DNA of 11,863 nucleotides from CAZQYC01 sp043746555 (GTDB lineage Bacteria; Pseudomonadota; Gammaproteobacteria; Steroidobacterales; Steroidobacteraceae): the NCBI GenBank assembly GCA_043746555.1, contig JAYTQU010000148.1:1-11863 (forward strand), read 5' to 3'. The first letter of the stretch is position 1; every line of letters begins with the position of its first letter. The notes beneath the pieces were generated by a model. The model had not been told where the DNA came from. It saw nothing but the letters and a program-made list of their open reading frames with translations, and searched no databases. Shown one piece after another: positions 1-7,092 of this stretch. A program made the translations under genes and the position numbers.

Positions 1-1618
1 TGTCGAGCCTAACTGCCAGCCAAGAAACATAGATAAACGGCACGCGAAAGGCGTCGCGATCGTCGTCGACCCGCAGCTTCCATACGGAGCGCTCGCCGAT
101 GGATAACGCCCCGATCAAGTTGACGATTCCGCCACGCACCGGGCGATTTTCAATCGGCGTCTTGCTGGGGTCGGTTGAGGGTGGACCTTTATTCACGGTC
201 ACGCCTAATTCATCGGCGTGTTGATCGATCTCCACGTTTTCGATCACGGTTTCCAATTTTTGCGAAAGCGTTTGGCCATTATCGGGATGCAGCTCGCCAT
301 TGCCCTTGAGCTTGGCAACAATGGCGTCGCGCGTATCCTTGTCCGACGTTGCGATCTTGAGCAGGAATGTTGCTTCGTCGAGCCGAATTGAAACGGGAAG
401 TTTGCTATCTTCACCCTTGGGTAGATCTTTAACTTCGCCGACAATTTCCTTCATCACGTCGACGATCAACTGTCGTTCTTTTGGATCGGCAAATTCTTCC
501 GGCCAAAAGCGTTTCTTGTGATCGCTGTCTTCGGCTTCGACCTGATCGGCTTTCTGATTGGCCTGATCGAGTTCGGCTTGCAACTGTTCGCCGGCGTCGG
601 CGGCGCTCTTTGCTTTTACCTTAGTGCCCGGATCGCTTGAAATTCCCAGCTTGGGCACCGCGTTCGTACTTCCTGAACCCTGTCCTTTGCCACCCGATCC
701 TCCGCCATCGCCATTATCGCCCGTCCCCTTGCCCTTGTCCGAGCCATCGGCGGAACCTTCGCCCGCGTCCTTGCCTGGGCCCGTCTGAATTTTTTTCTCC
801 TTGGCGAGCCAGTCGCGAATGTGTTTGTCGAGCGGCGCAAAAATGGGGATGGCGATCGTGGTCTTGTGTTTTTCACGCGCGTGCTTGACGGCTGCGGCGG
901 CGTTGAAAGTCAGAACGCGGTTTTCCGGCGGCGGCATTGCATCGAGAATGTCCTTGGTCGTCGCCGCCGGATACACGCGCAACATGTGCACGCGAAATAC
1001 TTGGTAATAAATATCTTTGTTGCCGGTGACCCAGCCTTGTATTTCTCCAATCGTGAAGACGTGGGTGTTACCGCCAGGTTTGTCGAACAAACGCCCGCTA
1101 CTTGCAAATCCGGTCACGGCAGGACGCGCGCCACCGACCGCCGCTTCGCCGGCTTGACGTGCCTGCAATTCCGCCGCCGCTTCATTCGCGACCGACACGC
1201 CATCGCGTCGATTGCCGCCACTACGTTGCACGACATGCGCAAACTCATGCACTAAGCGTTGCTCGCCGTCACGAGTTCCAGGCGCGTAGGCATTTGGTGC
1301 AAAGCCGATTTCGCGTCCCTCGCTATACGCGTGCGCACCGGCTCGTGAGGATTTCTCCGCTGCTTCGCTGTCGGTGCGTAACTTGACATCGTGCAATGGC
1401 ACGCCAAAGAGATTCGACATCCGCGCTTGCACGTTCTGTTGCGGGCCGCTGTTTAATCGCAACGCCGCACTATTGCCGATGCGCTTAGTTAGTCCGGCTG
1501 TTGTTTTGTCGGCAGCGGGTGCCGGACTTGCTTGATGGTCTTTCGATGCCGGTGCGCGCTGCGCATACGACAGCGTATGTTTGCGCGAACCTGAACGACG
1601 GCGGACGCGCGCAGACAT
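1..1618 (-). CDS. DUF4157 (eCIS core domain) protein, second copy, C-terminus cut off
   Basis: An open frame of 539 codons runs from ATG at 1618 to the left edge with no stop, so the 3' end lies outside the window. The start is fixed by an in-frame TAG at 1640-1642 and a GAGG Shine-Dalgarno candidate 10 bases upstream of the ATG. Residues 43-56 carry an IGNSAALRL stretch of the type that precedes many DUF4157 domains. Residues about 60-165 look like DUF4157, with RTD at 81-83, YAPGTRDG at 111-118 and the zinc-binding motif HEFAH at 124-128 (usually HELTH), then Glu-rich residues 145-150 that could supply a third ligand. Residues 279-320 are a Gly/Ser/Asp/Lys linker, followed by a charged helical region (about 333-400) and a part I do not recognise. 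There is no signal peptide. The family is linked to contractile injection systems; a cargo or accessory role here is inferred. The C-terminal half may carry a different effector domain. Confidence 0.85.
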   Translation of the reverse strand, partial: MSARVRRRSGSRKHTLSYAQRAPASKDHQASPAPAADKTTAGLTKRIGNSAALRLNSGPQQNVQARMSNLFGVPLHDVKLRTDSEAAEKSSRAGAHAYSEGREIGFAPNAYAPGTRDGEQRLVHEFAHVVQRSGGNRRDGVSVANEAAAELQARQAGEAAVGGARPAVTGFASSGRLFDKPGGNTHVFTIGEIQGWVTGNKDIYYQVFRVHMLRVYPAATTKDILDAMPPPENRVLTFNAAAAVKHAREKHKTTIAIPIFAPLDKHIRDWLAKEKKIQTGPGKDAGEGSADGSDKGKGTGDNGDGGGSGGKGQGSGSTNAVPKLGISSDPGTKVKAKSAADAGEQLQAELDQANQKADQVEAEDSDHKKRFWPEEFADPKERQLIVDVMKEIVGEVKDLPKGEDSKLPVSIRLDEATFLLKIATSDKDTRDAIVAKLKGNGELHPDNGQTLSQKLETVIENVEIDQHADELGVTVNKGPPSTDPSKTPIENRPVRGGIVNLIGALSIGERSVWKLRVDDDRDAFRVPFIYVSWLAVRLD

Positions 1619-1650
1619 CGTTACGCGACCTCGAAGACGCTAGCTTCGAG
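1619..1650 (-). promoter_or_regulatory. Hairpin overlapping the Shine-Dalgarno site of the downstream DUF4157 gene
   Basis: A perfect 7-base inverted repeat (CTCGAAG at 1650-1644 and CTTCGAG at 1636-1630, reading the minus strand) encloses a 7-base loop. The 3' arm contains the GAG of the only good ribosome-binding candidate (GAGG, 1632-1629) for the ATG at 1618. Folding would partly hide that site, so the stem could reduce translation of the second DUF4157 protein relative to the first. No T-run follows the stem, so it is not a typical intrinsic terminator. The repeat is directly visible; a regulatory role is inference. Confidence 0.35.
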
Positions 1651-1681
1651 CGATGCGGTTGCAGGCATCATAGGTGTAAAG

Positions 1682-4600
1682 CTACTCACCTTCGTCACTT
1701 CCGCCGACGCCTGCATCGCCCTGATCCTCATCTTCGTCATCGTGTGGGAATGGCGGAGCCGGACTCGGCGCTCCAGGCGGCGGCAACGATAACGAACCAC
1801 TGCGCTGCAATTCCGGCGATTGCACCAAGTCGCCATACGCATCGAATTCGCGCAGCATCGCGTTGCGAACTTCCTCGGTTTCACCTGCCAACTGTCGTTC
1901 GAGCCGTGTGCGCAGAAACGATTTAATCTCCTCCACAGGACGTACGGGCTGTCCGTTAACGCGGCGAAATAGATAGCGCATGCGACGCATCCCGGAGGGA
2001 TTCGTAAAGTTGTCGGTGAGATGCGCCATGTCGCGTAGAAACTGATCGCCCAAACCGTCGGCGTATTCCCAAGTCGACCAATCCTTGCACTCGATACGAG
2101 TTCCGTCGCGCAGCGTGATGTCGTACTCGCGTGCGCGAGCGGCAATCGGCTCGCGAATTTCGATACCGGCCACCGCCTCGGCACCGCCTACGAAACGGAT
2201 GACTTCCATTTGGAACAAGCCGCCACGGAATTTCCCAGGCGACGCCGCCATATCGGCGAGCATTTGTCGCGCTCCCGCCACGCGCAGTTCCATCATTTGG
2301 GTAAAAGTTTCCAGCGCAAAATTTCGATCGGCTACCACAAAGCGGCCGCGGCTGATCGTGCGCAAGAGGCGCGGGATACTGATCGTCGGTTCACCGGGCT
2401 GCGCCGCGAACACCAGCGCGCGCAGCTGCGCTACACCCATATCCTGCCGACCGCGCACCTGCCACAGTATGTCGGCGAGGTCGGCGTCACTGACGCCGCG
2501 CAACTCGCCGGCGCGAATTTGATCGATGGCATCGCGGCCAAGCCGAGTGCGCACGTTTTGCAGTATGTTGCGCGTCAGTTCATTCATTCTGGCGCCCGCA
2601 TCGCGCTCAGCGCGCGCAATGGCCTCTTCCGTCGTACGCAAACGAGCTGGATCGGTTGTTTGCGTCGGCCGCAAGCTACGAATCGCAGTGAGTGACGGAT
2701 CCGTTACGCCAAGTAAACGCGCACGACTCAACAGCGCACGTTGTCGAGCCTGCAACGCATCTTGTTGTCGCACGAGTTCAGGAATTTCCGGCGCGGCGCC
2801 ACCGCCAACTGGCGGCGCATAACGCTCCGCCGGCACGAACACCATGTCACGCGATTCGAGACCTTCGACGGTTGCGCGAATCGTTCCATCCTCCGCCACG
2901 GTGACGCGATCGGCGCCGTAGAATTGACGAAAACGTTCCGCAGCCGACGCTCCGCCTTGATACGTGTAAACAGATTCGCTGTCTCCGACCGGCGTAATGT
3001 GCAAATCGGTAAGGAACTCTGCCTGTCGAATTCCCGCAAGCGCCGCGTCGATGGTTTGCAACTCTTGTCCGGCCTGCGCATCCAATTGCGATGCGTCGCT
3101 GCGCGTGCGAAAGCGCGCCCGCAATTGTTCGGCCAACGCTCGTTGGCGTTCTAACAGCGAGCGCGTTCGCTCGATCAACTCCGGCGCATCTCTCGACGCG
3201 GCTTGGGGCCGCATCGAGAGCGATGCAAGATCGCGGTTCAATCTAGCCAAATCGCCGCGCAACTCCGTGATCGGCGCCTCCAGTTCTCCGAGGCGTGCTT
3301 CACGAGCCCAAATGGTGCCGCGCTCCATAAGTGGACGCGCCGCCACCGAGCCTGCTTCCAACAACGCAATCGTCAATAGGTTTTCGTAGGCGAACAACGC
3401 AAAGTCGCTGATGGAATCGAAGTGCTGCCCCGATGCAAGGCGCTGTGCAATGCCGACCGCCATGAAGGTGGCACCGGTCATACCGATGCGCAGTCCCGTC
3501 GACACCATGCCGGCGCGTTCGGCTGCAAAGAATCCGCGCTCGACACCAATGGCCGCAAAGCGCGTTGCGCCCGCGGCCAGCAGTACATTCAAATAACGGA
3601 ACGCGCCGAAGGTGGCGATGTTGAGCAACGAATGGCCGACAAAATCACCGACACTGTCGCTTTCCCAATGTCCTTCCATGAGACGAGTCCGTAGTTCCGA
3701 CATCGCGGTGAACGCGACGCCGCTGACAATCAACTCGGTCGCGACATACGCCGCCGAGCCTTCGGCCAGCCAAATGCCGGCGATCATCGCGCCCAGTTCT
3801 TGCGCCACCAAAACAAGAACGATGGTGACAATCACCATCGCGGTGATCGTGAGGACTTTTAGTGCGGTATTGGTCGCTGCCTGGCTGCGCACTTTGTTCG
3901 CATACATCTGCTCGGCGAGCGATGTGAACGCGATCGGTCCGGCATCCATCGGATCGGGCCACCAACCTTCGGTTTCTTCACGGTGAGGAAAACTTTCCGG
4001 TCGTAGCAAATGAAAGCCGAACTCGTGATACACCTGTCGACGTACATGAATGCCGAGATCGCCGTCCATCCACAATGCCAACGAGGTATCCGCTTCCAGT
4101 TGCGTGCGCGCCTGATCCAATCCGGTAACGGTGGTTGCCGCCCAATCGCGCAACAGGTCGAGCGATACGCGGTGCGTGGTACGAATGGTGATGTGAGTCT
4201 GCGATGGCAAATCGTCCGGTACCGTCATCCTGGTAACTTCTTCGTGCGACTCCTCCAATCCCAATGCTACGCGCCATGCGGCTTCGCGATCGCGTAACGT
4301 ACTCAACGTAAAAGGACGTTCGTTTTCCGGAACGCCGATAAAGCGCATTGCGTCTTCCTGTCCGGTGGCGCTCATATCCGCGAAACCAAGTACGAAGCTG
4401 CGCATGTGATCGACGTCGTCGGCGAGCGGCGCTAATTGACTCCGCGCCTGCGCAATGGCTTCGAGTGCAACTTGTTGGGCGCGATACTCGATTTGGTCGT
4501 ACATGAACTGACTGACCGCTTCGGCGAGTCCACCGTTGCCACGGAGCATCGCGGTAAACGCGGGGTTCTGCGTTTCGCGATCGGTTTCCGCTAACAAAAA

Positions 4601-6418
4601 GCTGCTGATGTCGCTATGACTGCCGTCGAACAAGGTCTGATAGACATCCACCCAATTAGTCGTGGTCAGTGCAGCGGCGCGGGAGCGAAACTCTTCGCGG
4701 CCGTGAAAATAGCTCTGATCGATGTCGTCCAAGCGACCGGCGCCGCGAACACGCAACGAAATGAACGCGTGTCCGGGTTCGGTTTCCAGACTCCGCATTT
4801 GGCTCGGCGAGCGTCCGTCAAATTCGCTCCAACGCGCCACAGCTTGTTCATGAGTAAGCGGTTTACGGCCAAACGAATGCCGCCCCATGCGAAAGACTTC
4901 GCATTCCTCCGGATCGTCGCTCGCACCGTCGAGCGCGCCGATTTCACTTCCGTAGTAGAGATCGTGCAGCGATCCCACATCAATCGCATGTCCATGCTGA
5001 TAAACACCGGTCACACGCCACGCGCTGCGACGTGCTCCAACATCCCACGCTACTTCCGGCAAGCTGTCTGCATCGTTGCGATATTCGCTGGCGACGCCGA
5101 CCATATCGTCTTCGCTTACTGCGCGCGCAACGAAGCGGCCTAACGTGGTTTCGATGCCGATGAACGATTGGTCGGGATGCGCGCGAACGTAATCTTCCAT
5201 GGCCGCGCGCGTGTCGAAGGCCGGCTGTCCGCGAATCATGTCTTGTTCGCGTGCGTGCGCGTCTTCGGCCTGTCGCTGATCGGGTGCGCTGTGCGGCGTC
5301 GGCGCATCGGTCAAGGGATCGAGTTGCGCGGCCGTCGGCGGATTAAGCTCAATCGGCGGCTGCTCTTCGCCATATGGGTGTGGCGGATAGAGTTCTCGGT
5401 GACGATACGGCAGCGGTGTCAATACATCGTCGACATGCAATGTACCGTGCGCTTGAAAATCGTAGGAAAAAAGTCGCCAGGAGTTGCTCGAGGGGATTTC
5501 GATATTGCGACGATTAAGCGCGATGGCGAGTTCCGAACCACCGACGATTCTCAAACCAATTGCTTCACGACCGTAGGAATCCGCGCCGCTGGGCTCGGTC
5601 ACGCTGGTAACGACTTGCACCGTCGGTGCATGTCCGGTACCGGGATCCCACTCGATTCGCGCCCAGGTAATTTCAATGGTTTCAATCGTGATGTATCCGG
5701 GTCCTTGTCGCTGTATCAATCCAGGCGTGATCTCGGTAACGGTTTCGCCGGGCATGCGCGGATCGCGCCAGTTTTGCTTACCGAGAAAAAGTTGTTGGGT
5801 GTGCGCTTGCTGACACAGATGAGCAAGTTCATGCGCAAGCAAGTCACGACCGCGACGGGTATGCGGCGCATATTCATGAGCGGAGAACGCCAAGTGTTCG
5901 CCGAACGCAAACGCTCGTGCGCCAACGGCGTTCACTGCGCGCTGTGCAATCGCATCGGTATGAACGCGAACGTGATCGAGATTGACACCGAGCCGCGACT
6001 CGAAAAAATTGCGCAGGGATACATCGAGCGCAACGCCTTGCGTTTGTAGTAACGCATCGAGTTCCGGCAAATCGGTCGCATAGTCCGCGGGAAGCGCCGG
6101 TGGCCGTGCGCCACCTAGCTGTTCGATAATTCTTTCAGACGAGTTTCTTAAACTGCGATCTGCAATCCAATCCGCCTCGCGCTCTTGCGCTGCGCTAGCA
6201 AACTTTACCGCACGATGCAGTACTCGATTGAAGGCTCGATTACCCAACTGATTGCGCAGCCGCGTAACCTCGCTGCTTGCCTTCGCGCTTTCAACACCCT
6301 CTTGCACTACGCTCTGAAAAGCGCCTTGAAAACCACCATGCACAGCGGTTTGCATGGGCGCAGGCGCGGCGCTCTTTGCTGCTATCGCGTTCTGATTTGA
6401 AGATCGAGACTGCGCCAC
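1682..6418 (-). CDS. Modular toxin-like protein: DUF4157 domain, hydrophobic middle, C-terminal PD-(D/E)XK nuclease-like domain
   Basis: This 1578-residue protein probably carries a nuclease as particle cargo. Residues 52-67 hold an LGNRAFNRVLH stretch, 79-87 the motif EREADWIAD, and about 125-205 the rest of DUF4157: VHTD at 152-155, YAPHTRRG at 183-190 and HELAH at 196-200. Residues 205-850 are a long region I do not recognise. Hydrophobic segments lie near 853-905, 930-952, 972-993 and 1003-1027. Coiled-coil-like stretches cover about 1037-1130 and 1210-1285. At 1396-1490 a nuclease-like domain shows E1405, D1433, E1443 and K1445 in the arrangement D-x9-E-x-K (YDITLRDGTRIECKDW). The tail (1541-1578) is proline-rich, then very acidic. 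The start is GTG with a strong GAGGTG site 5 bases upstream; the next in-frame Met is at residue 22. There is no signal peptide, which fits particle loading rather than Sec export. DUF4157 is secure; nuclease activity is predicted from motifs, and the target cell is unknown. Confidence 0.9.
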   Translation of the reverse strand: MAQSRSSNQNAIAAKSAAPAPMQTAVHGGFQGAFQSVVQEGVESAKASSEVTRLRNQLGNRAFNRVLHRAVKFASAAQEREADWIADRSLRNSSERIIEQLGGARPPALPADYATDLPELDALLQTQGVALDVSLRNFFESRLGVNLDHVRVHTDAIAQRAVNAVGARAFAFGEHLAFSAHEYAPHTRRGRDLLAHELAHLCQQAHTQQLFLGKQNWRDPRMPGETVTEITPGLIQRQGPGYITIETIEITWARIEWDPGTGHAPTVQVVTSVTEPSGADSYGREAIGLRIVGGSELAIALNRRNIEIPSSNSWRLFSYDFQAHGTLHVDDVLTPLPYRHRELYPPHPYGEEQPPIELNPPTAAQLDPLTDAPTPHSAPDQRQAEDAHAREQDMIRGQPAFDTRAAMEDYVRAHPDQSFIGIETTLGRFVARAVSEDDMVGVASEYRNDADSLPEVAWDVGARRSAWRVTGVYQHGHAIDVGSLHDLYYGSEIGALDGASDDPEECEVFRMGRHSFGRKPLTHEQAVARWSEFDGRSPSQMRSLETEPGHAFISLRVRGAGRLDDIDQSYFHGREEFRSRAAALTTTNWVDVYQTLFDGSHSDISSFLLAETDRETQNPAFTAMLRGNGGLAEAVSQFMYDQIEYRAQQVALEAIAQARSQLAPLADDVDHMRSFVLGFADMSATGQEDAMRFIGVPENERPFTLSTLRDREAAWRVALGLEESHEEVTRMTVPDDLPSQTHITIRTTHRVSLDLLRDWAATTVTGLDQARTQLEADTSLALWMDGDLGIHVRRQVYHEFGFHLLRPESFPHREETEGWWPDPMDAGPIAFTSLAEQMYANKVRSQAATNTALKVLTITAMVIVTIVLVLVAQELGAMIAGIWLAEGSAAYVATELIVSGVAFTAMSELRTRLMEGHWESDSVGDFVGHSLLNIATFGAFRYLNVLLAAGATRFAAIGVERGFFAAERAGMVSTGLRIGMTGATFMAVGIAQRLASGQHFDSISDFALFAYENLLTIALLEAGSVAARPLMERGTIWAREARLGELEAPITELRGDLARLNRDLASLSMRPQAASRDAPELIERTRSLLERQRALAEQLRARFRTRSDASQLDAQAGQELQTIDAALAGIRQAEFLTDLHITPVGDSESVYTYQGGASAAERFRQFYGADRVTVAEDGTIRATVEGLESRDMVFVPAERYAPPVGGGAAPEIPELVRQQDALQARQRALLSRARLLGVTDPSLTAIRSLRPTQTTDPARLRTTEEAIARAERDAGARMNELTRNILQNVRTRLGRDAIDQIRAGELRGVSDADLADILWQVRGRQDMGVAQLRALVFAAQPGEPTISIPRLLRTISRGRFVVADRNFALETFTQMMELRVAGARQMLADMAASPGKFRGGLFQMEVIRFVGGAEAVAGIEIREPIAARAREYDITLRDGTRIECKDWSTWEYADGLGDQFLRDMAHLTDNFTNPSGMRRMRYLFRRVNGQPVRPVEEIKSFLRTRLERQLAGETEEVRNAMLREFDAYGDLVQSPELQRSGSLSLPPPGAPSPAPPFPHDDEDEDQGDAGVGGSDEGE

Positions 6419-6423
6419 TCGGC

Positions 6424-6429
6424 CACCTC
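6424..6429 (-). promoter_or_regulatory. Strong Shine-Dalgarno site that sets the GTG start of the nuclease-toxin gene
   Basis: GAGGTG lies five bases before GTG at 6418 and matches six bases of the usual anti-Shine-Dalgarno complement. It supports the GTG start over the later ATG at codon 22. It is the best ribosome-binding site visible in the window, so this gene may be translated more efficiently than its neighbours. Confidence 0.6.
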
Positions 6430-6476
6430 AAGCAACTGTTCCCGGCCGAGCCGGCTGCATCCTCCGAACTATTACG

Positions 6477-7055
6477 CTAATGACGATCCCGGCAACCGCA
6501 TGGCGTTGAACGCTGCGCTGCCGGTCCGATTGTGTCCGGTGACGCCAGTTCCCCTATTTTTAATTCGGCGGGCACGAGTGCGCGAATCGCAGCCGGCAAG
6601 CGGTGTGCAAATGCGCCCGATAGCACAAACACCTCGACGATGGGACCGTCGTATCGCATGCGCAGCGCAGGCACTCTGCCGGACGAGCCGTTCACCGCCA
6701 GATACGCGTCCTGCTTACCGCCGAGCATTGCACTCAAATCTTCACGCTGCCACGACCATTGCTCCGCTGCACCGTTGACGTCTCGCTTGGCTTGTAAATG
6801 ACACGTCAAATTGCCATGCGCCGCATACTTCAGCTCGGCGGTTACACAAACCTCCGGCGAACACAGACGAACGACACAGCATTCCCGCTCCACTTTATCC
6901 ATACTCACTTCGGCGCCCTGCAATCGACGCAGCCAACTCGGGAACGCTGCATTCCACATTGTCACCGCGTCGAACAGCTCCGGCTTCAACGTCCAACCGA
7001 ATACGAGCGGTGCGCCGTCCGGAATACGTAGAATCTGATTGATTGCAATAGGCAT
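6477..7055 (-). CDS. Uncharacterised 192-residue protein with cysteines
   Basis: I do not recognise this family. The frame is open upstream to a TTG at 7115, but that start would overlap the preceding gene by 23 bases and has no clear ribosome-binding site. ATG at 7055 gives 192 residues and a 37-base gap, though its Shine-Dalgarno (GAG, 8 bases upstream) is weak. The protein is predicted to be soluble and mixed alpha/beta, without a signal peptide or membrane segment. It has several cysteines: a pair at 59-60, then 65, 70 and 85, and a CGC at 186-188 close to the end. Tryptophans at 21, 34, 41, 100 and 102 suggest a packed core. It sits between the coiled-coil protein and the nuclease-toxin gene with short gaps on both sides. 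A chaperone, loading factor or small structural part for its neighbours is possible, but nothing in the sequence itself shows this. Confidence 0.75.
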   Translation of the reverse strand: MPIAINQILRIPDGAPLVFGWTLKPELFDAVTMWNAAFPSWLRRLQGAEVSMDKVERECCVVRLCSPEVCVTAELKYAAHGNLTCHLQAKRDVNGAAEQWSWQREDLSAMLGGKQDAYLAVNGSSGRVPALRMRYDGPIVEVFVLSGAFAHRLPAAIRALVPAELKIGELASPDTIGPAAQRSTPCGCRDRH

Positions 7056-7092
7056 GGCGAGCTCGGAAATTACTGAGGCGTGTGGATTGATG

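Noticed and set aside
821..1255. 144-codon plus-strand frame with several His and Arg
   Set aside because: It lies antisense to the left DUF4157 gene and ends inside the HEFAH-coding segment; no domain is recognisable.
1621..2184. 187-codon minus-strand frame overlapping the nuclease domain
   Set aside because: It is out of frame with the PD-(D/E)XK motif and Arg/Ser/Cys-rich in the way shadow frames of GC-rich genes usually are.
4001..4024. Possible second metalloprotease motif HEFGFH in the toxin-like protein (residues 798-803)
   Set aside because: The spacing is HExxxH, not HExxH, and no surrounding motif supports a zinc site.
5168..6049. 293-codon plus-strand open frame
   Set aside because: It lies entirely antisense to the DUF4157 domain region of the large minus-strand gene, which has clear motifs. 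The product has no recognisable domain, so it is a shadow of the coding strand.
6442..6454. GC-rich 5-base stem with 3-base loop between two genes as a terminator
   Set aside because: There is no T-run after it on the minus strand and the stem is short, so termination is not supported.
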